A stretch of DNA of 64,000 nt from Geobacter sp. (lineage in GTDB: Bacteria > Desulfobacterota > Desulfuromonadia > Geobacterales > Geobacteraceae), in assembly GCA_003490025.1 (NCBI GenBank), contig DNJC01000060.1, forward strand, positions 1 to 64,000, read 5' to 3'. The position numbers and the translations under genes are program-made. Of the stretch, positions 33,716-42,524 are shown piece by piece. How positions within the stretch are numbered: position 1 is the stretch's first letter; each line of letters starts with the position of its first letter. The notes beneath the pieces were generated by a model, which saw only the letters and a list, made by a program, of their open reading frames with translations, did no database searches and was not told the origin of the DNA.

Positions 33716-34993
33716 ATGATCAGCTATAAAGGTAATGTCCCTATTCCATCGAATCAGCAGGAGCTGAGTGTGTCACTGGAACTTTGCCACATGGCGCTTA
33801 GACAGACGCTCGACCTCATCGCCCTCACCGATGGGGCGCTGCAGGACTTTACCCGCCGCAAATTCACCACGGACGAGCTGTTCCGCGAGGTGCTGGGCAA
33901 GGTACTGGGTGGGAACGGCCGCCGCGGACCTGCCGGGATACTGATCGCCAGCCAGGGTCCCGACTCCGCCTGCTGCGACGGCCAGGTATTCCATCTGCGG
34001 CATGGGCAGTTGCTGGAGACCTCGGAGGTGATCTGCATCGAGGCCGGGTCGAGCTATGCCAGCAGCCTGGTGATGGTCGAGGGGGGGAGCCAGGTCGTCG
34101 CCCTCAACTGGAAGGACATCTGCCCGAGCATCGAGGAGTTCCAGACCTTTTTCCATCCCAAGGTGGTGGCGGCGATGGCGGAGCCGATCCTGAACTTCGT
34201 GAGTTGCCGGATCAGCGGCAAACCGAGCGGCGTCATCGAGGCCTTCAACTATCCCGGCCGAGCCACCGAGTACGATGCGGATGTTTTAAGAAGCGCAGCC
34301 GTAGTGATGGGTTCCCTTGTCACCGTATCGAGCGGGATGCGGGAGACGGAGCATGCCTTCAATTACACCATCGAGGCGCTTGCCCGTGCCTGCGAAGCTG
34401 CGGAAGAGGATACGGGAAGGCACATCGTTCGGGTGGGTCGCTACGCCGGTGCGCTTGCAGCCAACATGGGATTCAACGTCGAGTTCATCCAGGACATGTC
34501 CATATCGGCGCAGATGCACGATGTGGGGAAGATCAGGATTCCGTCAGAGATACTGCTGAAGAAAGGAATGCTCACGCCGAGGGAGATGGCCTTGATCCGC
34601 CAGCACCCTGCCTTCGGATCCGAGATCATCGGGGACTCTCCAAGACTCAGGGTCGCACGGGAGATCGCCATGTCGCACCACGAGAACTGGGACGGCACAG
34701 GCTATCCCAAACGGCTGAAAGGAGAGATGATCCCGATATCGGGGCGCATCGTCAAGGTGGCGGACGTCTACGACGCGCTCCGCTCAAGGCGCAGCTACAA
34801 GCGGGCCCTGACCCACGAAAAATCGTTGGATGTCTTCCGAAACGGGGACGAGAGGATAAATCCGGCGGGGCATTTCGACCCCGCGGTACTGGCGGCGTTC
34901 TTCAGGATAGAGCACATGTTCGACATGATCTACGACAGTTCGGTGCTGAAGATCGGGCTGAACCGGTCAAGGACCGGTAAATCGAAGTCCTAA
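33716..34993 (+). CDS. HD-GYP domain protein, probable c-di-GMP phosphodiesterase
   Basis: Cytosolic protein of about 425 residues. A poorly defined N-terminal sensory region (about 1-235) precedes a complete HD-GYP domain (about 240-415) with AQMHDVGKI (HD pair), HHENWDGTGYP (the GYP motif) and DERINPAGHFDP. Such domains hydrolyse cyclic di-GMP. The start is uncertain: ATG 33716 has no clear ribosome site, and an in-frame ATG at 33686 lies inside the repeat. The gene stands between two repeat elements and appears monocistronic. Confidence 0.82.
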   Translation: MISYKGNVPIPSNQQELSVSLELCHMALRQTLDLIALTDGALQDFTRRKFTTDELFREVLGKVLGGNGRRGPAGILIASQGPDSACCDGQVFHLRHGQLLETSEVICIEAGSSYASSLVMVEGGSQVVALNWKDICPSIEEFQTFFHPKVVAAMAEPILNFVSCRISGKPSGVIEAFNYPGRATEYDADVLRSAAVVMGSLVTVSSGMRETEHAFNYTIEALARACEAAEEDTGRHIVRVGRYAGALAANMGFNVEFIQDMSISAQMHDVGKIRIPSEILLKKGMLTPREMALIRQHPAFGSEIIGDSPRLRVAREIAMSHHENWDGTGYPKRLKGEMIPISGRIVKVADVYDALRSRRSYKRALTHEKSLDVFRNGDERINPAGHFDPAVLAAFFRIEHMFDMIYDSSVLKIGLNRSRTGKSKS

Positions 34994-35014
34994 ACCATTA
35001 GCCACAGAGAAATT
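34994..35014. repeat. Single arm of the CCATTGGCCACAGAG repeat family
   Basis: AAACCATTAGCCACAGAGAA follows the HD-GYP stop codon directly. No inverted partner is seen nearby, unlike at 39478 and 41398. Confidence 0.7.
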
Positions 35015-35086
35015 CTGAGAGAAGCGAAACCAAGGCGTGACGAGAAGACAAGACAGAAATGCAAGACAGAAGCACGGACCGGGGCC

Positions 35087-36322
35087 TTACGTCCCCTCGC
35101 CCTCCGGGAGAGGGACAGGGTGAGGGAGGGTCTTCCTCAATTCCTCTACCCGGTGCTGCATGATGATCTGCTGCAGCTTCTCGGGCGGGAACTCCTTGTT
35201 GTCCAACATCTCCGGATCGATCCCCAACTGCGCCGCGTTCATCGACGCCACCCGCAGCGCCTCATCCCAACCCGGCATCGACCCGCCGCAGTCCGCCGCG
35301 ACCTGCAGCGGCAGGAAAGAAGCGATCCCCCCTTTTATCGCGTTCAGCGCCAGCTTGATCCTGGTCGAATCCCGCAACTCTTCCCACCGGTTTGCCGTGT
35401 TGTGCAGCTGGTTCGTTGCCTTCAGGGCGCGTTGCATCGCTGACGGCAGACGGAGCCGTTTGCAGAAAGGATCGACGGCTGAAGCTCCCAGGGCGTCGTG
35501 CCCGTGATGCTTCGGGTGCTGGTCCTTGGGGGTGTAGAGCTTGCCAAGGTCGTGGAACAGTGCGCAGAACCTCGCCGTGACGTCCCCTGTCTGGCGCGCC
35601 ATCCGCTCCAGCACCTGCATGGAGTGCGTGAACAGGTCCCCCTCGGGATGGTGCTGCGGCGGGCCTGCTATCACCTCCGCCATGCTGAACAGTTCAGGGA
35701 GGTAGCTTGCGCCGGCGCGGAACTGGAGCATGCGGCGGAAAAAGCGGGCCGGGTCACCCTTCGCCAGCGCCTTCAGCATCTCCTGCGAAAAACGCTCGAC
35801 CGGGATCCGGTTGAAATCGCCCGACCAGTCGCGGCTGGCCAGCATCACCTCGGCGTTCTCGTCCAGTCGCCAGCCCTCGCATTCAAAGCGAAAGGCGCGG
35901 AAGATCCGAATGGGGTCATCGTCGAGGCTCGTGGGGCTGCAGGTGCTGAGAACGCGCTGTTTCAGGTCCTGCTGGCCGCCGAGGGGGTCGATGAGGGTGC
36001 CGTTCAGGTTCATGGCCATCGCGTTGACCTTGAAATCGCGGCGCTGCAGGTCAACCGCCAGTTCGTCCTGAGAGTCGAGACGGGTCACCTCTATCTTGCC
36101 GAATTCCTGGCGGTAGCAGAAGTAGATGTTGGGAGTGCTTTTGGATTCGACCAGCCGGAATCCGAGGGAGGTAAGTTCAGTGGCGGGAACCGCCGCGGCG
36201 AGATCGATATCCTGGCAGTCGATGCCGAGCAGGATGTCGCGCACCATGCCGCCGATGAGGAAAATCCGGGAGTGAAGCCGCTCTGGGAAAAACTTCTTCA
36301 ATCGAAGGATGAGAGTGTCCAT
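35087..36322 (-). CDS. cca: CCA-adding enzyme / tRNA nucleotidyltransferase with HD domain
   Basis: Class II nucleotidyltransferase of 411 residues. FLIGGMVRDILLG and DIDLAAAV form the GG...DxD catalytic site; RRDFKVNAMA and DDPIRIFRAFRF are the next motifs; an HD phosphohydrolase domain follows (FCALFHDLGKLY, PKHHGHD). The length and HD domain match E. coli-type multifunctional CCA protein, which repairs the 3' CCA of tRNA. ATG 36322 has AAAGGTG upstream. The last 13 residues (LPHPVPLPEGEGT) and the stop are encoded by a dispersed CCCTCGCCCTCCGGGAGAGGG repeat (35093-35135), evidence that a repeat inserted at the 3' end of the gene. Confidence 0.9.
   Translation of the reverse strand: MDTLILRLKKFFPERLHSRIFLIGGMVRDILLGIDCQDIDLAAAVPATELTSLGFRLVESKSTPNIYFCYRQEFGKIEVTRLDSQDELAVDLQRRDFKVNAMAMNLNGTLIDPLGGQQDLKQRVLSTCSPTSLDDDPIRIFRAFRFECEGWRLDENAEVMLASRDWSGDFNRIPVERFSQEMLKALAKGDPARFFRRMLQFRAGASYLPELFSMAEVIAGPPQHHPEGDLFTHSMQVLERMARQTGDVTARFCALFHDLGKLYTPKDQHPKHHGHDALGASAVDPFCKRLRLPSAMQRALKATNQLHNTANRWEELRDSTRIKLALNAIKGGIASFLPLQVAADCGGSMPGWDEALRVASMNAAQLGIDPEMLDNKEFPPEKLQQIIMQHRVEELRKTLPHPVPLPEGEGT
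35093..35135. repeat. Dispersed GC-rich palindrome inside the 3' end of cca
   Basis: GTCCCCTCGCCCTCCGGGAGAGGGACAGGGTGAGGG is closely similar to 42376-42416. The core CCCTCCGGGAGAGGG is palindromic. Here it is translated as the C-terminus of the cca product. Confidence 0.85.
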
Positions 36323-36332
36323 GACACCTTTG

Positions 36333-36404
36333 TAGGAGCGGCATTCCTGCCGCGATGGCCAAGCGTCCCTCCCCCGGAGGGGGAGGGTCAGGGAGGGGGA
36401 AGGT
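36333..36404. repeat. Two adjacent REP-like elements between cca and rlmD
   Basis: TAGGAGCGGCATTCCTGCCGCGA (36333-36355) is an inverted repeat of the GGAGCGGC...GCCGCGA class; the CTCCCCCGGAGGGGGAGGG element (36366-36404) follows directly. Both lie between two minus-strand genes and could shape the transcript. Confidence 0.75.
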
Positions 36405-36405
36405 T

Positions 36406-38181
36406 TTATCCCGCAACTCTCTCCAGCAGCGCCACGTCCTCGACGTGGATGGTCTGCGGGAACATGTCCACAGGCTGCACCTCGACGGTCCGGTACCCGA
36501 GGCGGGAGAGTATGTCCAGGTCCCGCGCCAGCGTTTCCGGGGAGCAGGAGACGTAGATGATGCGCGGCGGCTGGATGGCGGCGACGCTTTTCAGCACCTT
36601 CTCGTCGCAACCCTTCCTGGGCGGATTGAGCACGATCAGGTCCGCGCCGCCTTCCTCGCCGATCTCGTCCACCAGGTGCAGGGCGTCCCCCGCCTCGAAG
36701 CGGCAGTTGGCGGCAAGGTTCAGCGCCGCGTTCAAGGTGGCGTCGGCAACGGCCGCCTCGACGAACTCGATGCCGACCACCTCCCTGGCCCGGTCCGCCA
36801 GGAAAAGGGAGATCCCGCCGATGCCGCAGTAGAGATCGATCACCCGCTCGGTTCCGTTCAGGTTCGCCAGTTCGCGCACCTTTTCATAGATGATGCGGGC
36901 GGCGCCGCTGTTGACCTGGAAGAAGGAGTGCGGCGAAAGGTGGAAGCTCTTGTCGCCGACGTACGCCTTCAGATTCTGCATCTTGGTTATGGCGCGGTCC
37001 TTGTGGCCGAAGATGACGTTGCCGGTCGAGTTGTTGATGTTCTGCGCGACGACGGCGACCTCGGGGACGGCCTGCTGGATGAACTTGGCGAGGTGGTGCA
37101 TCTCGTTGTATCCCTGCTCGGTCGTAACCAGGACCACCATGACCTTCTCGCTCGGCTCGGCCACGCGCACCACCAGGTAACGCAAAAGCCCCATCTCGCT
37201 CTTGGGGTTGTAGATCTGGACCTTCCCCTTCTTGATCCCCAGCCTGGCGGCCTTGACCACCTTGTTGATGAGCGGGTGGTGCAGCGGGCAGTCGGTTATC
37301 TCCAGGACGTCGTGCGTGTTGCGGCGGTAGATGCCGATCACCGGATCGGTGTGTTTCCCCGCCACCACCAGTTTGGCTGTATTGCGGTAGTTCAGCTCCT
37401 TAGGAGAGCCGACCGTGTCGTGAACCTTCACCTCGGAAAGCGACGGGTACTTGCGCAGCTGGCGGGTGACGAGAGCCGTCTTCCAGGAAAGCTGCGCAGG
37501 GTAGCGCATCTGCATCAGCGCGCAACCGTCGCACGCCTTCCCCATGTTGCAGGCGGCGGCGGGGTTCCGGTCGGGGGACGCCTTGACGCACTTGATGGTC
37601 TTGGCGAAGGCTTCCCTGCGGCCGACGTAGGTGATCTTGGTGACCAGCACCTCGCCGGGGATCCCGCCGGCCACGAGGACGCGGGTTCCTTCGTGCATCG
37701 CCACGCCGAACCCCTCGTCGTTGGTGGAACTGATCCTCAGTTCGATTACCTGGCCGCTGCGAAGGAGCGGCTGACGCTCCTCCCTGCCGGGACGCTCCTG
37801 CTTGGTAGCGGCCCCGCGCTCGGTCGCTCCCCTAGCCGGCCTTGCGGCGGAACCCTGTGCCGCGCTCTTCTGCCGTTCCGGTCGCGCCGTGGCCCATTGC
37901 TCTTTGCGGGCGGCCTCGCCGGTACGGCTATATTCACCCGGTGTTTCACCGTCGCCGGGCCTATCGGATTTGGGAGCCGGTTTGCGTGCCGCCGGTGCGG
38001 TCGGCTTGGACTGCTTTCTGCGGTCGGTTTTGGACTCTTCCGTCGGGGCGGGATCCGACTCCCAGAACGGCTTGAACTGGGGGCCCTTTTCCTTGCGCGG
38101 CTTGTGTAACTTCTTCTCCGTGCTTTCAACGGCGGGTTTGGCCGCTCTATCTCTTTTAGGTGCGTCGCTTTTATTTTTCAT
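36406..38181 (-). CDS. rlmD: 23S rRNA (uracil-C5) methyltransferase with long basic N-terminus
   Basis: Protein of 591 residues. The N-terminal 140 residues are rich in Lys, Arg, Pro, Glu and Ala and appear disordered. A TRAM domain follows (about 145-200), then cysteines (CNMGKACDGCALMQM) of the RumA iron-sulfur site, and a SAM methyltransferase domain (DLYCGIGGISLFLA, LNPPRKGCDEKVL, YVSCSPETLARDL). This is the RumA/RlmCD family that makes m5U in 23S rRNA; the exact uridine is not certain. E. coli RlmD has about 430 residues, so the N-terminal extension is unusual. No neighbour is functionally related except cca downstream. Confidence 0.85.
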   Translation of the reverse strand: MKNKSDAPKRDRAAKPAVESTEKKLHKPRKEKGPQFKPFWESDPAPTEESKTDRRKQSKPTAPAARKPAPKSDRPGDGETPGEYSRTGEAARKEQWATARPERQKSAAQGSAARPARGATERGAATKQERPGREERQPLLRSGQVIELRISSTNDEGFGVAMHEGTRVLVAGGIPGEVLVTKITYVGRREAFAKTIKCVKASPDRNPAAACNMGKACDGCALMQMRYPAQLSWKTALVTRQLRKYPSLSEVKVHDTVGSPKELNYRNTAKLVVAGKHTDPVIGIYRRNTHDVLEITDCPLHHPLINKVVKAARLGIKKGKVQIYNPKSEMGLLRYLVVRVAEPSEKVMVVLVTTEQGYNEMHHLAKFIQQAVPEVAVVAQNINNSTGNVIFGHKDRAITKMQNLKAYVGDKSFHLSPHSFFQVNSGAARIIYEKVRELANLNGTERVIDLYCGIGGISLFLADRAREVVGIEFVEAAVADATLNAALNLAANCRFEAGDALHLVDEIGEEGGADLIVLNPPRKGCDEKVLKSVAAIQPPRIIYVSCSPETLARDLDILSRLGYRTVEVQPVDMFPQTIHVEDVALLERVAG

Positions 38182-38405
38182 CCCTCATACTTAAAGGGAA
38201 AAGGTCTATCTGTCAACGTTGAATTGGCTGGTACGAAACACGCCTTTCCAGGTTTGATCTGCATCCCATCGTTCTCTGTGTTTTCTCTTCTGCCTGCGCC
38301 TCCGGCCGCAGCAACCCAATCAACCCGAACTCGGGGTGGACCTGTCATCGTGAAAGGGGCGATCCTCCTTGATTTTCCCCATAGTTTTGGCTACTATGTC
38401 CCGCT

Positions 38406-39467
38406 ATGAGAAAATCGACCAAGCAGATCATGATAGGGAACGTTGCCATTGGTGGCGGCGCGCCCTGCTCGGTACAATCCATGTGTTCGACCGACACGAG
38501 GAACGTGGCCGCGACGCTGGAGCAGATCGGGCAACTGGCTGCCGCCGGCTGCGAGATCGTGCGCTGCGCTGTGCCCGACATGGATGCCGCCGTAGCACTC
38601 GGGGAGATCAAGGCCCAAAGCGCCCTCCCGCTGATCGCCGACATCCATTTCGACTACAAGCTTGCTCTCAGGGCGCTTGAATCCGGCGTCGACGGCCTCC
38701 GCCTCAACCCGGGGAACATCGGGGAGCGCTGGAAGGTTGCCGAGGTGGTCAAGGCCGCGGCCGAACGCAAGATTCCCATCAGGATCGGCGTGAACGGCGG
38801 ATCCCTGGAGAAGGAACTGCTGGTCAAGTACGGCCACCCCACCCCCGAGGCGATGGTGGAGTCGGCCCTCGGACACGTGAGGATCCTCGAGGACCTGGGT
38901 TACGACCAGATCAAGATATCCATCAAGGTTTCCGACGTGCTGAGGACCCTGGCGGCGTACCGGCTTCTTTCCGACGCCGTCGACTACCCGCTCCACATCG
39001 GCGTCACCGAGGCGGGCACCATCTTCTCCGGGACCATCAAGTCGTCCGTAGGGCTCGGCATCCTCCTGCACCAGGGGATAGGCGACACCATGCGCGTTTC
39101 CCTGACCGGCGACCCGGTGCACGAGGTGCGCGTCGCCTACGACATACTGAAGTCCCTGGGGATCAGGCAGCGCGGCATCAACTTCGTTTCCTGTCCTACC
39201 TGCGGCCGTTGCCAGGTCAACCTGATACCCGTGGCGGAGGAAGTGGAAAGGCGGCTGGCCTACCTTGACGCGAATCTCACCGTTGCGGTAATGGGGTGTT
39301 CGGTGAACGGACCGGGCGAGGCACGCGAGGCCGATTTCGGCATAGCCGGGGGGAGGGGAGAAGGGCTCCTCTTCAAGCACGGCGAGATCCTGCGCAAGGT
39401 GCCTGAAGCCGAACTCGCGGACGCGCTGGTCGATGAAGTCATGAGAGCGGTAAAGGAAAACACTTAA
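38406..39467 (+). CDS. ispG: 4-hydroxy-3-methylbut-2-enyl diphosphate synthase
   Basis: Enzyme of 353 residues of the non-mevalonate isoprenoid pathway. It converts MEcPP to HMBPP using a [4Fe-4S] cluster; the cluster cysteines appear in SCPTCGRC (near 263) and GCSVNGPGEA (near 298). The N-terminal TIM-barrel shows MIGNVAIGGGAPCSVQSM and DIHFDYKLAL. The length suits the short bacterial form. The ATG at 38406 has no clear ribosome site. A repeat hairpin lies downstream (39478-39630). Confidence 0.95.
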   Translation: MRKSTKQIMIGNVAIGGGAPCSVQSMCSTDTRNVAATLEQIGQLAAAGCEIVRCAVPDMDAAVALGEIKAQSALPLIADIHFDYKLALRALESGVDGLRLNPGNIGERWKVAEVVKAAAERKIPIRIGVNGGSLEKELLVKYGHPTPEAMVESALGHVRILEDLGYDQIKISIKVSDVLRTLAAYRLLSDAVDYPLHIGVTEAGTIFSGTIKSSVGLGILLHQGIGDTMRVSLTGDPVHEVRVAYDILKSLGIRQRGINFVSCPTCGRCQVNLIPVAEEVERRLAYLDANLTVAVMGCSVNGPGEAREADFGIAGGRGEGLLFKHGEILRKVPEAELADALVDEVMRAVKENT

Positions 39468-39477
39468 GGCAAGCGTC

Positions 39478-39630
39478 AAAACCATTGGCCACAGAGAACA
39501 TCTGAGCAAATCTGAGAAAGGCAAAACCGGGCTTGAGGTAACATCAAAAATCTTTCAAGCAAAAGAATTGTAGGAAGTCATGCTTCCCATTCTCAGAAGT
39601 CCTCAGATTTTCTCCGTGCTAACGGTTTTT
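39478..39630. repeat. Long inverted-repeat element after ispG
   Basis: Left arm AAAACCATTGGCCACAGAG... (39478-39520) and right arm (39590-39630), ending CCGTGCTAACGGTTTT, are imperfect reverse complements of about 40 bases. They contain CTGAG/CTCAG blocks. The loop is about 70 bp. Related copies lie at 33583, 41398 and 41556. Confidence 0.8.
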
Positions 39631-39664
39631 GTTTTTGAATTTAAATCACACGAGGTCTAACTAA

Positions 39665-41386
39665 ATGCGCTATTCCCAGTACTTTATCCCGACTGTCAAG
39701 GAGACTCCGTCCGACGCGGAGGTCATCTCCCACAAGTTGATGCTGCGCGCCGGCATGATCAGGAAACTTGCCGCCGGCATCTACAACTACCTGCCGCTTG
39801 GCCTTCGTTCCATCCGGAAGGTCGAAGCGATCGTCCGGGAGGAGATGAACAGGGCGGGGGCCATCGAACTCCTGATGCCCGCTGTTCAGCCGGCCGAACT
39901 CTGGAAGGAGTCGGGGCGCTGGGATTTCTACGGCAAGGAACTCCTTCGCTTCAGGGACAGGAAGGACGCGGAATTCTGCATGGGACCGACCCACGAGGAG
40001 GTCATCACTGACCTGGTCCGCAAGGAAGTCCGCAGCTACCGCCAGATGCCGATCAACCTGTACCAGATCCAGGGCAAGTTCCGCGACGAGATCCGTCCGC
40101 GCTTCGGCCTTATGCGCGGCCGCGAGTTCATCATGAAGGACGCCTACTCCTTCGACGTCAACGAGGCCGGTGCCGATGTCTCGTACGAGAAGATGTACAA
40201 GGCCTACCGCCGGATCTTCGAGCGCTGCGGCCTCAAGTTCCGCGCCGTCGAGGCGGACACCGGGAGCATCGGCGGCAACTACTCGCACGAGTTCATGGTG
40301 CTGGCCGACTCCGGCGAAGACGCCATCGTTTCCTGCTCCGCCTGCGAGTACGCGGCCAACATGGAAAAGGCCGAGACCCGCAGGACCGACGCTGTCGACC
40401 ACGCCGATCCCCGTCCGTTAGAGAGGGCGAGCACGCCGGGCCAGAAAAGCGTGGAAGAGGTCGCCAAGTTCCTGGCAGTGACCACGAGCCAGGTCGTGAA
40501 GACCCTGGTGCTGGTTGCCGACGGCGAGCCGGTGGTGGCGCTTGTCCGCGGCGATTACGACCTGAACGAGATCAAGCTGAAAAACCATCTCGGTTGCGCC
40601 GAACTGGAAATGGCGGACGACGATGTCGTCCTGAAGGTCACCGGTGCTCCGACCGGTTACGCCGGTCCGGTAGGGCTCCAGGCCAAGGTGAAGGTGATAG
40701 CGGATCTCTCCCTGCAAGGGATGCACAACTTCGTCACCGGTGCCAACGCAGGCGACATGCACCTGAAGAACGTGAACCTGGAGCGCGATTTCAGCGTCAC
40801 CGGTTTCGTCGACATCAGGAACGTCATCATCGGCGATGCCTGCCCGCGCTGCGAGGCCGGCAAGCTCGAGATCTGGCGCGGCATCGAAGTCGGCCACGTC
40901 TTCAAGCTTGGCACCAAGTACTCCAAAGCCCTGAACGCGAGCTTCCTCGATGCCAACGGCAAAGAGCAGATCATCTTCATGGGATGCTACGGCATCGGCA
41001 TCGGGCGAACCGTCGCCGCCTGCATCGAGCAGAACCACGACGAGAACGGCATCATCTTCCCGATCCCCATCGCGCCGTTCCAGTGCATCATTTCCTCCCT
41101 CAGCAACAAGGAGGACGAGGTGAAGGCAGCGTCCGAGTCGATATACCAGGAACTCTTGGACGCAGGCATAGAAGTGCTCCTGGACGACCGCGACGAGCGT
41201 CCCGGCTTCAAGTTCAAGGATGCAGACCTGATCGGCATCCCGCTGAGGATCGTCGTCGGTGCCAAGGCCCTGGCAGAAGGCAAAGTCGAGCTGAAGGAGC
41301 GGAGAAGCGGCGAAGTAGAAATACTCCCGGTAGCCGAAGCCATAGCCAAGGTAAAGTCCGCCGTCAAAGAGGCGCTTAAAGCATAA
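39665..41386 (+). CDS. proS: Prolyl-tRNA synthetase, bacterial type
   Basis: Class II synthetase of 573 residues, the usual length for the bacterial form with an inserted editing domain. Motifs seen include TPSDAEVISHKLMLRAGMIR and CMGPTHEEVITDLVR (cited within 20 residues), FRDEIRPRFGLMRGREFIMK, and the C-terminal anticodon-binding domain (about 470-573). The INS editing domain (about 235-395) is present (VKTLVLVADGEPVVALVRGD). ATG 39665 follows GAGGTCT. It charges tRNA-Pro. Repeat elements flank the gene on both sides. Confidence 0.96.
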   Translation: MRYSQYFIPTVKETPSDAEVISHKLMLRAGMIRKLAAGIYNYLPLGLRSIRKVEAIVREEMNRAGAIELLMPAVQPAELWKESGRWDFYGKELLRFRDRKDAEFCMGPTHEEVITDLVRKEVRSYRQMPINLYQIQGKFRDEIRPRFGLMRGREFIMKDAYSFDVNEAGADVSYEKMYKAYRRIFERCGLKFRAVEADTGSIGGNYSHEFMVLADSGEDAIVSCSACEYAANMEKAETRRTDAVDHADPRPLERASTPGQKSVEEVAKFLAVTTSQVVKTLVLVADGEPVVALVRGDYDLNEIKLKNHLGCAELEMADDDVVLKVTGAPTGYAGPVGLQAKVKVIADLSLQGMHNFVTGANAGDMHLKNVNLERDFSVTGFVDIRNVIIGDACPRCEAGKLEIWRGIEVGHVFKLGTKYSKALNASFLDANGKEQIIFMGCYGIGIGRTVAACIEQNHDENGIIFPIPIAPFQCIISSLSNKEDEVKAASESIYQELLDAGIEVLLDDRDERPGFKFKDADLIGIPLRIVVGAKALAEGKVELKERRSGEVEILPVAEAIAKVKSAVKEALKA

Positions 41387-41397
41387 ACCTGAAACCC

Positions 41398-41602
41398 AAA
41401 CCATTGGCACGGAGAACTTCTGAGAACCTCTGAGACAGGCCTTAGACCAAGAAGCTTCTGGGGGTAACTCCAGTCTTTGTTTCTCAGATTTCCTCAGACG
41501 TACTCCGTGGCCAATGGTTTTGACTCTAAAGCCTTTGGGGTAACTCTAGTTTTGTTTTCTCAGACTTCCTCAGATTTCCTCTGTGGCCAATGGTTTTGAC
41601 TT
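41398..41602. repeat. Compound inverted/direct repeat between proS and pyrF
   Basis: A left arm (41398-41437, AACCATTGGCACGGAGAACTT...) is followed by two directly repeated right arms of about 65 bp, 41460-41523 and 41536-41602, each with GGGGTAACTC, CAGATTTCCTC, and GTGGCCAATGGTTTTGACT. Either right arm can pair with the left arm. It belongs to the same family as 39478-39630. Confidence 0.85.
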
Positions 41603-41616
41603 TAAAGGATAGGAAT

Positions 41617-42339
41617 ATGACCAGAGAAGAAGCAATAAAGAAGATCATCTTCGCCATGGACGTAAAAGAGTTCAGCGATGTCCAGTACTGGGCCGAACTC
41701 CTGTCTCAGCATGTCGGCATGTTCAAGGTCGGCAAGCAGCTTTACACCGCCTGCGGTCCCGCCGCGGTCCGCATGATCCAGAAATGCGGCGGCGAGGTGT
41801 TCCTCGACCTGAAATACCACGACATCCCAAATACCGTCGCCATGGCGGTCCTGGAGGCAGCCAACCTCGGCGTCCAGCTCTGCGACCTGCACGCGATGGG
41901 CGGCTACGAGATGATGAACAAGACCATGGAAACCCTGGACAAGAACTTTCAGGGGTCCACCCCGCGCCCGAAGGTGCTTGCCATAACCGTCCTCACCTCC
42001 TCCAACGAGGAGACCCTGCGCGGCATCGGCATCGACATCCCCGTCCCCGAGATGGTGGTGAAGCTCGCCAAGCTGGCCAAGAGCGCCGGAGTCGACGGTG
42101 TCGTAGCATCCCCGCAGGAAGTAGGTCTGATCAGGGAAGCCTGCGGCAAAGACTTCCTCGTCGTCACCCCCGGCGTCCGTCCGAGCTTTGCGCCCGCCGA
42201 CGACCAGAAGCGGATCATGACCCCCGCCGAAGCCGTCAAGGCAGGTTCCGACTACCTCGTTATAGGCCGTCCCATAGCCGCCGCCGAGAGCCCTGTCAAA
42301 GCCGCCGAACTGATAGTAGACGAAATAGTAGCCGGCTAG
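41617..42339 (+). CDS. pyrF: Orotidine 5'-phosphate decarboxylase
   Basis: Enzyme of 240 residues, last step of UMP synthesis. FAMDVKEF and the catalytic motif VFLDLKYHDIPNTV (Asp-Lys-x-x-Asp) are present; VVTPGVRPS and YLVIGRPI are the C-terminal phosphate-binding segments. The ATG at 41617 is preceded by AAAGGATAGGA; the open frame extends 27 bp further into the repeat and is not supported. The family normally has 230-245 residues. Confidence 0.95.
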   Translation: MTREEAIKKIIFAMDVKEFSDVQYWAELLSQHVGMFKVGKQLYTACGPAAVRMIQKCGGEVFLDLKYHDIPNTVAMAVLEAANLGVQLCDLHAMGGYEMMNKTMETLDKNFQGSTPRPKVLAITVLTSSNEETLRGIGIDIPVPEMVVKLAKLAKSAGVDGVVASPQEVGLIREACGKDFLVVTPGVRPSFAPADDQKRIMTPAEAVKAGSDYLVIGRPIAAAESPVKAAELIVDEIVAG

Positions 42340-42375
42340 AAAACCCCTTGCCTCCGGGAGATCCGGGGGGGGTAG

Positions 42376-42416
42376 AGCCCCTCGCCCTCCGGGAGAGGGG
42401 CAGGGGTGAGGGCGTT
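42376..42416. repeat. Dispersed GC-rich palindrome after pyrF
   Basis: GCCCCTCGCCCTCCGGGAGAGGGGCAGGGGTGAGGGCG is a close copy of the element that ends the cca gene (35093-35135). It may terminate or stabilise the pyrF transcript. Confidence 0.85.
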
Positions 42417-42524
42417 GCCAGCAGCTTGATGCCGACCGGAGAGCAAAGAACAGCATCCAGGAGCTTCACCCATAAGTTCGGAAAGACCTTATGCGGTAGA
42501 AGCTCCATCTTTTTTGAGGTACTT

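Noticed and set aside
36355..38109. A 584-codon plus-strand frame opposite rlmD
   Set aside because: Same explanation: antisense to a conserved gene in GC-rich DNA, and it starts in a repeat.
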